A DNA stretch of 64,000 bases from positions 1,302,001-1,366,000 of the forward strand of contig JAWWNJ010000030.1 of the NCBI GenBank assembly GCA_037176885.1, read 5' to 3'. The stretch is from Favolaschia claudopus (Eukaryota; Basidiomycota; Agaricomycetes; Agaricales; Mycenaceae). Under the pieces are notes generated by a model. That model had not been told where the DNA came from. It did not search any database and was given only the letters and a program-made list of their open reading frames with translations. Positions 42,676 through 53,985 of the stretch are shown here, in pieces (position 1 is the first letter of the stretch; each line of letters opens with the position of its first letter). A program made the translations under genes and the position numbers.

Positions 42676-44095
42676 TATTTTTATTTGAGGTCAATGAGGA
42701 ATTCGAGCGCAAGGAACACCTTTGTAAAATATTAAGAGGCCTTACTTTGATGTAGCATGCGAGGGACAGGTATTCTGAAGCAATATCTGTACAAAAACAC
42801 GAATACAAGGTGCTTTCAGCCTCGGAGATACTTCCTGATAAGGTATAGTCGGAGTTTGAAATTGCCATCTATCAATTTACGGCTAAGTGCTTCCAGCCGT
42901 TATTGTACACAATACTTTGCTTGCTCGTCATTGCGCCTACAGTAACGGCTGGTGTCGAGCCTAGCCTGTCTCGATAACTCAGACGTTCTAGTGTGACCGA
43001 TGGATTGCTTGAGGGCGTGTTCTTATCTTATCAACCCTCGGATTGATCTGGAATAAATGATAAGGAAAGAGACTTCTAGCGTGGTCGTTGTCCTCTCTTT
43101 CCTCTCTTTCCTCGTGCGCAGAAAGCCGCAGTGTGGGCACGGTCACCGCAATGGGACCAAACATGACGACGGGAACACCGGCGTCGACCATCCCAACACC
43201 CTCCAACACGATTATGGCGCCAGCATATCTGAGAGCACCCAAGTCCCAGCAGTCATCAAAATTCTTCCATCATCTGGCGGTGTCCATGGTCCTCGGTCGG
43301 GAACACCAAAGCGAAGAACTCCATCAACTTGAATGAGTCTGGGGATAGGTCGAAGAGGAGGCATCGAAGTCAACAAGCCGAAGGCGGGGGAGAGGATGAG
43401 ATGACAGCGGAAGCAGCCCCGAAAAAAGAGGGGTATGACGGCGACGGGGGGACAAGACTAGAAGCGGGGAAGAAGACTCGAGGTCATGGAGGGAGAGGGG
43501 CTGGAGAAGAGAAGGTCTCAAAGAGACGGAGTCACCAAGCCAAAGGCGCGATGCGGAGGCGGGCGACAACGAGACGAAAAGAATGGGGAGACACGTGACT
43601 GATGGGTGATCGCTTTAGCCGGTCTGTCCAGACCACCACTAGACCACATAAGCTAACTCGTCGCGCCCTGGGAGCTGAGATGTAGTACAGTATGTAATGT
43701 AATAAAAGAAATATCTCGCGAAGAGACGGGGAAGACAAAAATTCATGCAAGGATGCCATAAAGGGCAAGTGAATATGCATAGTGAGGTTGGTTTGTCAGG
43801 TGTGGCCGCAGGCCGCTGTGAGACGCTCCCGACCCCGAGAGCGCAATAAAAGCAACTCCGGGGAGTGGGAGACGTAGCTCGCACGAGACGCTCCCGACAA
43901 CCAGAGCGCAACAAAGGCGACACCGGGCAGGAGACGTACTCGTGTGTACAGCCCGCGGCCAGCGCGACACGAGACTGGGGGATACCGACGCCAGAAAGCG
44001 AGCAGCCGGATCCCCAAACGATTTTTTGACTTTTTTGTCACATTCGTTCAAGGCCTCGGTGACCTGTGACACGTACGAAAAAATTCGTCAATTCG
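42676..44095. other. no gene; purine-rich stretch and a two-copy repeat
   Basis: 43330-43590 is purine-rich on the plus strand. GAGACGCTCCCGAC followed by AGAGCGCAA.AAAG occurs twice (43822, 43887) with about 65 bp spacing. No gene is recognised. Confidence 0.45.
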
Positions 44096-44139
44096 AGGGC
44101 CTGTGACGCGTGACAGGCGAATTGATCGAAATAGTACAG
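44096..44139. repeat. right end of a CTGTAC-family MITE
   Basis: CTGTGACGCGTGACAGGCGA then ATTGATCGAAATAGTACAG followed by TA. No clear left end was located. Confidence 0.6.
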
Positions 44140-44745
44140 TACCACGTTCTTGGTGACGGAAATATGTGATGGTAGTGCACGCAGGATATGAAGAAAGAAT
44201 TCAAAGGAAAGGCTCGCACGATATGACACTCGGCGATGGTAGCGCGCGGACGTGCAAAGTCCGCGCACGCAGGAATTGAAAGAAGAATAAAAGAAACAGC
44301 TCGCACGATATGACACTCGGCGATGGTAGCGAGCGCGGATTTACAAGTCCGTGCACGCAGAAATAAGAAACAAAGAAAAAAGGAAATCACACACGATATG
44401 ACACTCGGTGTTGGTAGCGGGCGCAGACGTACAAGTCTGCGAGCGCAGGAATAAGAAACAAAGAAAAAGAAATCACGCGCGATATGACACTCGGTGTTGG
44501 TAGCGGGCGCAGATGTACAAGTCTGCGCGCGCAGGAATAAGAAACAGAGAAAAAGAAATCACGCGCGATATGACACTCGGCATTGGCAGCGGGCACAGAC
44601 ATACAAGTCCGCGCACGCAAGTATGAAAAATTTTAAGAGAAAGAAAGCACGCACGATGTGACACTCGGCGTTGGTAGCGGGCGCGGATGTAGAGGTCCGC
44701 GCACGCAGGAAAAGAAACAGAGAAAGATGGAGAACAGAAAAAAAA
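44140..44745. repeat. minisatellite, 86-89-bp units each with a hairpin
   Basis: ATATGACACTCGG (or ATGTGACACTCGG) starts at 44221, 44308, 44396, 44482, 44568 and 44657, so six units at periods of 87, 88, 86, 86 and 89 bp, with a degenerate one before. Each unit has a GC-rich inverted repeat such as GCGCAGACGTACAAGTCTGC and then a purine-rich spacer (AATAAGAAACAAAGAAAAAG). Base changes on one side of the stem are often matched on the other. Confidence 0.92.
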
Positions 44746-44838
44746 GAAAGATACTTAGAGGAAATAAAAAGGAAAGAAAGATGGATCATAATTGGAACAT
44801 ACCGCGTCCACAGTGACGCAAATACAGGACTAACATCA

Positions 44839-45206
44839 TGTGATATGGGAGGAATATCCCTTTAGCATGTCCATCAAACATTCCCGATTAGGTAGCAATC
44901 CGCGGGTCACATAGCCACAATGATGTATTAGATAATCATTGAATATCTTACCCTTGCCCACCATGCTTTCTTAGAGATAAAAGAACGCGTCGGGCGCCGA
45001 AGACCAACAACCATCACAACGGCTGGGCACCCGTATAACTGCCCTCCTGCTCCGGATTACTAGCTGTATAACAAGAGCCCTGCCTAGGGTGACAAGGCTC
45101 CTGCGGAAGGGTCACAGCGCCTGGTTAGCGCCCGATAACCGCCAAACCAGTAACCGAGTCTTCAGAAGGACGAGAAGCCCCCGAACCGAAGCACGTAGGC
45201 TTCACA
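44839..45206 (+). repeat. 5' LTR of the LARD-like element
   Basis: 368 bp, TG..CA. Contains TTAGAGATAAAAGAACGCG (44972), which could serve as a TATA-like promoter region. Confidence 0.9.
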
Positions 45207-45999
45207 ATGGTGGACACACAGGGAGGCTTCACCAAACTCCTCCTGAAGACTCTCAGCACCTCACCAAGTCTACAATGGACCATACACCTCTTTCGAGCCT
45301 CAAGTAACCTCCCCTCTGCTTGTGGTCTCGATAGTGGTACGGTGAGGCGCTTTGTCGCCTCCCTCACTTTCATTCACTTGATTTTGACGGACGTGACGCT
45401 ATCCGCCCGTCAATCCCGTATATTCCTTGCCTTGCCCATCTGTGCTTGCATTTACATATCGGGGTTGACGACCCCTCGTTACGGGATCCCCTTGTCCTCA
45501 GCGCTGAGCTTCGCAGCGCTGAGGATATGACTCAATTGGACTTTTTGTCCACGTCCTTGAGCTCCGCTGACGGCGTGAGCTCGGACTTTTGCATCAAACT
45601 TAGAGATCCGCTGTTCAGCGTTGAGCTCAGGTTTATGTATTCACTCGTACCGTGAGCTCCGAGAGTATGAGCTCCGGCGTGTATCTAGCAGGGAACAATA
45701 TATTCTTTGTTTTCTACTCCAACGTCGTCCGACGGTGTTGACCGCATCGACTTCAATACTACCAGCAATCCTCAAGCTATCGTTTGGATAAGGAATTCTA
45801 CTCTGGCCGCTTCTCTGAGGATTGGATGAATCAAATGAGTTGAAGACAGCGATGCTCGAAATTTATCTAGGATGATTGAATTCGAGATGAAAGACCACGG
45901 TGACGAAGGTCCAAGTAAAAGGTGAGTATATTCTGGGCGCTATCCCTCGCGTCGCCCGAATCCGTTCCGGCGACACGCCACTGGCTCCGTGTTGGCTCC

Positions 46000-48900
46000 G
46001 CTGACTCCCACGCCGACGTAGTCGACGTGGCAGCGATCTTTCTTCTTCCTCTCCCTCCATCTCGCCCATCCTCAGCCTGTGATCGACGCTGAACGCCCTC
46101 CGTCTCCAAGCGACGTCGAGGCCCGGCTCTACTCCAGCACCTCGCCGCCACGTTCTTCGCGCTCAGGCGTTGCTTCGAGTTAGGTGTTCGTCTCTGGAGC
46201 GTATGGAACTGCATCCGTGCAGGAGCAATGTCGTCGAAGGATTGAGGAGATTTTGGATGGGGTCCATATGAAGCTCAGAGGGATTTGGGTAGGTGAAGAA
46301 CAAACGCGTACGCGACGACCCTTGGTTTGCCCCGCGCCGTTTGCGCCGAATACGACTATGAGTAAATCTCCGTCTGATTAGACGTCGAGGTCTCTCTGGC
46401 CGTATTCTTGCGCGGCCCGGGGAACCTGCGGAGAAATGGGTTTCGTCTGTTAGCATTGGGTCGTGCTCACACATTCGATCCTCTTGGCGTGGTCTCGCTC
46501 TCCGCGTCGAACATCTTCCGTCTACAAGACGCTGCGTTCGCCGTATTTACGCGGTCATCGTCAATGCTGCAGTTGCCTCTTTCACCGCTACCTCACGCCG
46601 ACGCGATCAACCGCCGCTACGGGCGCTTGTCGATACGGATACCCTCCATCCTTCACGCGATGTAGAGGCCTGGCTCGACGACAGCACCGCTCGTCTCTTG
46701 CGTCAGGATATCCCAGCCCCGTCTACCTGCGCGCTATCCCAGGAAGCTCGCCACGCTAGACGCCTGAGACGTCGAAGCCCAGCTCTGCCGTCGCTTGGGG
46801 GCGCGAACGCGCCGCTTTCAACGCTACGACAAACATTGTCGGGGAACGAATAGAGTCGAGCGGGGTTTGGGAAGGTTGGCGTCTCTATGCCCGCCGCGCT
46901 CGCGTCGTCAACGTCGCCGTCACTTGATTTTCATGACGAGTCGCCAAGCTTCTTGAAGATTCAGTCCAATTCAAGACACCGTGAATACGCACCTTGGAAG
47001 CCGCCTCCACGAACGCGAGAGCTTGTGAATCTCATGCCCGAACTCGTCTGTCAGTCGCTGGGGGGCTCGTAAGTTATCTACCTGTTCTGCCACGCGCGCT
47101 GACACTGACGCCTCGACACACCTTGGACGCACCTCTTGGATCGATGACGAAGGGAACTGCGAGTTATCAAACTCGCAGTCGTCTTTACTCGCGGCATCGT
47201 TCGAAATCAGGTCCGACAACCCGCTCCGCGTTATCGGCGCTATCTCCCACGCCGTCGTTGTCAACGTGGCAGCGACCTCCTCTTTCTCTCCCCCATCGCT
47301 CGTCCTCAGCACGCTAACGACGCTGGACGCCCTCCGTCTGCAAGAAGACGTTGAGGCCCAGCTCTACCTTGACCCCTTCGCGGCTGGATGCGCCCTAGCG
47401 CCCATATGTCTCTTGACGCCCACACCCGAATAAGCGGCTCGTCTCAATACAAGGCGTCTGGAGGGATTCTGCAGGTTTCGGTGGGGAAGGAATCTTGAGG
47501 GAACAAGGAAGAGATTTGGTTGAGAAGGGTTTCAAGACAGTAGAGAAAGGACGATCGCTCGCCTTGACGAAGACGCCGCCACTCTCTTTTTCCTTGACGC
47601 CAAACGCCTCCCGGTGGCCTACGCTCTACAACGGGACGACCTCCGTTTGCAAGTCGGACGGACAGCTACTGTGCGCCACTATCGGCTAGCGCGCGGTGCG
47701 CTCCACGACCCTTCGCTCTCGCATGTCTTAGCGAGCCGCTGCTCGCTCGATCTCAGCGCAGCGCCAACGTACGGCTCGGAAATCGTCTCGCCCATCGTCG
47801 CCGCTCTGTCATCAACGATAGCAGTCGGCGCATTCACCTCCACCGCCTGCTCGCCGCCACGGGAAGCCGCTGTGTCTGCGCCGGACGCCCTCCGTCTCGG
47901 TGCGACGCCTCGTCTGCTAGTGCCGCATTCCAAGGCTAGGCGTTCATCAACGCTAGCACTCACGGGTCAGGCACTGCAGCATGCAGCGTTTCGTCTAACG
48001 ACGCCTTCACCGCGTTGAGGTTGTTGTCGTCGACGTTACAGCGCCCGTTTTCCACCTCTGTGTTGTGCACACTGCATACGACCTTCTGCGTCGCCAGCTC
48101 CTTGGTCGCGGTCTTGGAGCAGTCTCGGACGCCTTGCATTTGCGAGCAGTGTCGAAGCCCGGACCTACAGGGCGTTAGGTCGTGTTAGCGCTCAACACTC
48201 GGCTCGCTCCCGGTCGTGCTCGTTCTAGAGCCAACTTCTTAGTCTTGGAGGGACGCTGCGGCCTGACGTCCTACCGTTGCCACTACGCTCATCCTCAGCG
48301 CGTGCGATTCCGTGTGCCCGCCACCTCTTTTGTCTCCGCGTTGTCAACGACTTGGATTGACGTCTCATGTTGTTGTTGATGCGATTTTGCGCGTTAGACC
48401 TCCGTCATAAAGGGACGTTGAGGCCTGGCATTGTCGCTCGAACGCGTCTGCCCCCGCTCTTGTCTATGCCGCCATGTCCAGCACCCTGCAGCGCCGAACC
48501 TTCCTCCATATTCAAATGATGTCGAGTCTGAGTTCGACGACAAATCTCGCTCAAGCGATACCGCTTGCGATCCCGCGCGATGGTTTGGCGATTGCTATCT
48601 CTTTCGCCGCCGCGCCCTCGTGCTCGCGTCGTTGACACTCAGGAACGTCGAGATCGCTGTGCGCAGCTTGATCTCCGTTCCCTGGCTGCACGAGATCAGT
48701 CGTAATACCTTCAACGCTGATCGATCGTACAGTTGTACTGCCAGTTGCAGCTTTGAAGAGGTAGAGTCGCTTCGCGACTCCCTCTGGCAATCAAAGCGGG
48801 TGTCTGGTGTATTCATACGTATCGTGTGTCTCGTCGAGTTATCGGACTGGCATAGGATTGAATACAAGTTTATTTGAAGGAGTTGTCGTATTGGAAACTA

Positions 48901-50270
48901 CTGTAGTTTATCCAACGACGATCGGGGGTATCTTCTTTGAGAAAGCATTTCAAAGCTGCCTGGGCCGCTGTGAGTGATGCGCATGATGCGTATGAAAGAG
49001 CCAGCAAAATACTCCGTTCACCTGGAGCTGAGATGCCGCTTCTATATGGACCCGTGCTAGCTCTCGCCGAGTTGCGTCTATGATCTCTACCGCGGGAGCG
49101 TTCAAGTCAACAAGTCTTGCGCTTGAGGGTCGTTGTGAACTTGAGGGTCGTTGTAAAAGGGGGGAAGGAAAGGACTTGGGAGATTGTGGGCTGGAGAAGC
49201 GAAATAGGACTCCTTCACTCTCACCTCCTCCACCATCACGCTCGTCTTCCGCACATTCCTCAAGGCTACGCTGCCGGTTGTCTATGGATGTCCTCCATCT
49301 GTGCAGATGTTGAGACGCAGAGTAGCTGTCGGATAGACTCATAGAGGCCCTTCGCGCGCGGAAATGTTTGGGATGATCGCGCTACATCAAAGGACGACGG
49401 GAAGATAGATTCGGGAAGTGTTCATGGCGGCGCCATTCAGTCACCGCGCCGCGATCTCTCACGCCGTCGATAACGACGTAGCGGTCTCTTGTCTCTCTTC
49501 CCCACTATCTCGCTCCTCTGCGCTTTCGACGCCGGACGACCTCTGTTTGCAAGACACTTGAGCACTCTCGAGACGCTTTGGATACAGCCACGCGCCGCTT
49601 TGACTTCGACACTTATGCTACAAGCAAGGATGTCAATGAAGGGAAAAGAAGTTTGGATGGTGTCTAAACGATACCTGGGAGAGTCGGGAACAAAGGAAGT
49701 GAATTCGTCGTTCGCGGCCAATACTACTATGTCGACGCCTCTGTTACTGCGTGCCCCGCCAACTCACGACGTGCCAACTCACGAAGTCGCCTCATGGGAT
49801 ACCCTCCGTTTTCAAGCGACGTCGAGGCTCCCGACAACTCGATCGTGGCACTAGCGAGCGATCAGTCGCCTTCCTCACTACGAGCTACTCCCGCCATACA
49901 CGCACGGTACGTTCGCCGGCTCTTCGCCCGTGCTTGGTCCGGCGAGTCGGAGAATGTGGACGCGTCATTCACCCGCGCGCGAGATCATTCCGTCGGTCGC
50001 AGCTCTCGCGCCCTCTCTCATCGTCGACGGACTTCACGCTCACGTCACTCAACGGACCTCGCTGTGCTAAACTAGTGAATCTCCGCCAACATACGAAGTA
50101 GAGCACAGCTGCTATCTTTTTCTCGTGTTGGCTGCGTATGCGCCGACGTCACTCTCACCTTTTCTTCGAGGACGAGATTCCCTGCTTCCGTCTCCAACAT
50201 CTCGCCGTCTTCTCCTTCCCCTCGTTTCAGATCGACGAGTTACGCGACGGATTCCCTTCGTCTTGAAGGT
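46000..50270 (+). repeat. degenerate dispersed repeats inside the LARD
   Basis: A block of about 135 bp recurs in degenerate form. 46006-46140 and 47240-47370 both run CTCCCACGCCG.CG..GTC.ACGTGGCAGCGA through CCTCAGC to GCCCTCCGTCTCCAAG and GACGTCGAGGCCCGGCTC. Parts recur near 46380, 46520, 46660, 46766, 47640, 47890, 48131, 48414, 49450-49560 and 49805. A 31-bp string starting TTGAGCTCCGCTGACGGCGT occurs exactly at 45558 and 50307. The translated core DALRLQ.DVEAQL suggests an ancestral coding repeat, but no frame is kept. Confidence 0.65.
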
Positions 50271-51557
50271 ATTGAGATCAGAGTTTTGATCTCTGCATGG
50301 TTCCCTTGAGCTCCGCTGACGGCGTGAGCTCGGACTTCAATGCCCAGACCTTGAGCTCCACTCCGCTGTGCCGCGCTCGGTTTGTCTCTTGTTCGAGTCT
50401 TACCTTCATTGGTGAATTCCGCCGACGAATGCGTCGAGTTCCCATGTGTGGTGACTAGTAAAACGAATATATTTTCTCTTCTACTACGAAACATCGTCTT
50501 CGTTGAACGTCTACACACCACCGTCTTAATTCATGAGCTTGAGTGCTCTTCATTCAATCAAGGAATGGATGCCTTGGAACAGTGAACTCAAGGATGAATT
50601 GAATCTTGAATGCTCGAGGCGGCCAGGGTGTCGCTCTCTTTGAGAGAGTTAATTGCCACTGAGACTGGGGGGCATAGGTCAATGTTTTTCGACTTTGAAA
50701 GTTCATGAGCGTTAGACGCTCTCCATTATATGCGAATGGATTGCCTTTGACTTTGTTTCAAGGGATGAACTCAAGATCGAGTTGTTACATGGTCAGTGAT
50801 CGAGCTCCCTACTGCGAGGTAGAGCTCCTGCCGGAAAATTACCCCCAAAATTTTTCACAAGAACAACGTCGACATTTTTTCTGGGGACACCTGTACATTC
50901 GGGCGTAGCAGATTGGGGGGCCATTGTTCGCCTAATCTTTGTCCTCTCCTGGTTGTCACATGTTGTGCTTCACGTCTTCAGTTAGTTTGGTGATTCTTTG
51001 CCGCACATTCAATGAGTCCTCTGTCATGAGCTAAGAAGCGGGGGGCTGTGTAGGGGTATATGTATAGTGAGAGTTAGCTGTGTCTGACTCTCCTACTTTA
51101 CCCACATTCCCCTTAGAGCTTGGCTCAGGATATCGAGGGTTTCATCATCATCATAGAGATGAAGACAACGACTTCCGATGTGAATCCACCCACTGAATGG
51201 TTGTGGATTCAGCATATATCTCTGTTGATGCGTGAACACAGACAACGTCTGCCCTCATCCCCTGCATGCGGATCTAGACTCATGTCTCAGATCTGCGGAT
51301 ACCCTCAGCCATGCTACAGTGACTTGGAATTGGAGATGCAAGAAGGGAAAGCTGATGGAGCTTTGCTCTAGAGCTTTACCTGCTGCGTGGCAAGCTGATA
51401 AGCTTTCGCCACTCATCTTTGGCAAATCCATTTGCAATGAAACGTCAAGTTGAAATTTTGGGCCAAAATTTTTTTTCCAGCAGCTGAACATTTGAAGAGT
51501 TCACCAAATGTTCAGGATCGACTTATCGGGCATGTTCACTGAACATGCGGGGGGCTC

Positions 51558-51925
51558 TGTGATATGGGAGGAATATCCCTTTAGCATGTCCATCAAACAT
51601 TCCCGATTAGGTAGCAATCCGCGGGTCACATAGCCACAATGATGTATTAGATAATCATTGAATATCTTACCCTTGCCCACCATGCTTTCTTAGAGATAAA
51701 AGAACGCGTCGGGCGCCGAAGACCAACAACCATCACAACGGCTGGGCCCCCGTATAACTGCTCTCCTGCTTCGGATTACTAGCTGTATAACAAGAGCCCT
51801 GCCTAGGGTGACAAGGCTCCTGCGGAAGGGTCACAGCGCCTGGTTAGCGCCCGATAACCGCCAAACCAGTAACCGAGTCTTCAGAAGGACGAGAAGCCCC
51901 CGAACCGAAGCACGTAGGCTTCACA
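51558..51925 (+). repeat. 3' LTR of the LARD-like element
   Basis: 368 bp, differing from the 5' LTR at three sites (GGGCCCCCG, CTGCTCTCC, TGCTTCGG here). The right flank CATCA matches the left. Confidence 0.9.
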
Positions 51926-51930
51926 CATCA

Positions 51931-53102
51931 CCAGAGAGCAGTCTTCAGCCAGTGCAGGGCTATCAGAGCGAGCGCAAAGTCGTCGAGAGGACTGCTGATC
52001 AGATTCGTCGAGTTTGATGGCAGAGAAGATATGACGAAGATATCAACAGAATGGTGAGCAACGCTACAGGCAGCTAGCGCGCAAAATCGCCACAGAAACG
52101 CGTGAGGAAGACGGGTCGGGAACGCGCGCAAAAATTGCCAGCGCGGTGGTATGGTTGCGGACCGAACTTCGTGACAAGTCGCAGTCCCAATTTGGTAATT
52201 GATACTGTCACGTCAGTTTCCATCGAGACATCCTGGGATTGTATAAATAGCATTGCAAGAAGGTAACAATTAAGTTTGCGATGCAGCCATTGGATGGCTA
52301 ATGGCTACACAAAAGTCGAGATTCCGGCGCATCGACAAAGGCTAACCCAGGTCTCAGCATCCAAGCTTCATTCCAGGCGGCTCTTCTGTAATTCGACATC
52401 AATGTTTGGGCCATCAAAGTTTCCTAATCGGGAAATTGTCAGCCATTCAATGGCTCCAATGGCTCATCGCAAACCCTCTATTATCCTACATGCGCCTCAA
52501 ACAGGGATTCTCTGCATTATTCTCAATCTACTGCAAACCGAGGCGCTCTCGAATTTGTGCGGACTCCTGGTCAACGTATACAACGACGATCTTCCTCAAA
52601 CACATACCGGGAAACGTGAAGTCACAACCCCATGAATCTGAATTCATTAGATAAACCCGTGAATTGTGGAATTCAACACCTTCTGTTTCGCAATCACACT
52701 CAAGTAAAACAAAATCTCCCCCCTACATTTTATACTCTCCATGTTGAATTTTATATACCTCAGTGGACTTTTTCACGCACTAGAGCTTACTAAAATAATT
52801 CGTTAAACTATTTTCGTCTAGAGTCGGTGCTCCACTTTTTGATGAGTCTCCGATATACAGCCGGATATTTGGGGAGAGCGAGGCCGCGTTGTCTGGCTTT
52901 TCAATAAACCTTTCTACGCGGTCGATGACGCACAGATCAAGGGTGTGCGGAAACCAAAAAAAACAATTTTTTTTTTTTTTTTTTTTTTTTTTTCAAACCG
53001 GCCTTTTGGCTGAACCACCCTACCACGTAAGCATTACGTACTGTCCAAATCGAGTAATTATTCACGTGATACTATCATGCCGAAAAGCTTTGGGAACTTC
53101 TC
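51931..53102. other. no gene; dispersed repeats and T27 run
   Basis: 52157-52178 repeats the 22-bp word at 30935. 52270-52520 is the inverse partner of 34560-34800. A run of 27 T lies at 52967-52993. No coding frame with motifs. Confidence 0.5.
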
Positions 53103-53236
53103 CATTCCGAGGGTGATGGCAAAACGGTCCAGATTCCCACGGTGGGTCATTGTTTTCCCTGCTCCAAGGGGAAACCCCTCGGCCGGGAAAAGGCGTTTTT
53201 TTCGGCACCGAGAAAAGCCTCGGAATGACCGATTTT
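53103..53236. mobile_element. short MITE, CATTCCGAGG ends
   Basis: CATTCCGAGGGTGATGGC at the left and CCTCGGAATGACCGATTTTT at the right form perfect 10-bp inverted ends. The reverse orientation matches the 141-bp unit duplicated at 28982-29263, so the two are members of one family. Confidence 0.68.
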
Positions 53237-53985
53237 TCTATAGGTGTAAGGAGATGCAGTAAAGAACTGCTAACAGCTCACTTAACTACCTCTGACCCTT
53301 TTCCGCTGCCAGAAAGGCAATATAAAATATGAAGATTTTTGTTTCGTCAATTCGAGACATCACTGATCCCATCAATGATGGGACCTATTTGGTGGTGTTT
53401 AATCGATGCGCACCATAGTTGGCACATGCCCTTATATTGTCGGCGGCTGACAATTGAGCATATTGTTAACCATCCCGAGGTTTTCCTGCGTGAAGAACGC
53501 TTCATCGCACAAGCTGTCAAGCGACTGAGTCGTCTATTTTGTCTGTTTGCGCTCTTTAATTACCCTTTTGTTATTGACATACACTATTTACTGCTTGGAG
53601 AAATTTTACGATTTTTATTGATTTTTTGGAGATTTTTTGAGGTCGATACCGAGTCCGGACAAGAAATCGTCAAAATTGAGGGAGTCCGGACAGAAATTTG
53701 AGCCGGCTGCGAGCTCAACCGGACAAGCACCTGCTGGGACCAAATTTTAGTATCAAACCTCACAAGGCATTTTCGTGGGTCCTACATGTGGGAGTGGGCA
53801 GCGATGGGAGATTGATGGCCTGATGGGATGTGACACAGCCACTCCAAACGGCGCCGACTTGGTCTCAAATGTCTCCGACACGCATTCTGCTCCTTTCAGA
53901 GCCTTTTCACGCACAAGAGGATGGTAATTGTACTAGTACACATTAATAGATGTTCCAGATTAGTCAACCACAGGTCAATAATAAA
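53237..53985. other. no gene; 3' flank of copy E
   Basis: GAGTCCGGACA occurs twice (53649, 53683) around AAGAAATCGTCAAAATTGAG. No TIR matching transposon C is seen. Confidence 0.4.

Larger units (their letters stand above)
44839..51925 (+). mobile_element. 7.1-kb LTR retrotransposon without gag-pol (LARD-like)
   Basis: Two 368-bp LTRs (44839-45206, 51558-51925) bound it, flanked by the 5-bp duplication CATCA (44834-44838, 51926-51930). The LTRs start TGTGATATGGGAGG and end GTAGGCTTCACA and differ at three positions by eye, so insertion was recent. One base after the 5' LTR comes TGGTGGACACACAGG, a plausible primer-binding site, and CGGGGGGCTC precedes the 3' LTR as a polypurine tract. The 6.35-kb interior has no reverse transcriptase, integrase, protease or gag frame that I can recognise; it is GC-rich with many short frames. 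Orientation is set by the primer-binding site and polypurine tract. It must have been moved by proteins from another element. Confidence 0.88.

Noticed and set aside
44140..44745. CRISPR array
   Set aside because: Repeats and spacers are both conserved between units and the organism is eukaryotic; this is a minisatellite.
44387..44789. Overlapping minus-strand frames across the minisatellite as a repeat protein
   Set aside because: Unit lengths of 86, 87, 88 and 89 bp break any common frame, so the frames are chance products of the repeat.
45207..51557. Many 60-150-codon frames inside the LTR element as retrotransposon genes
   Set aside because: None shows RT, integrase, protease or gag motifs; GC-rich sequence gives chance frames on both strands.
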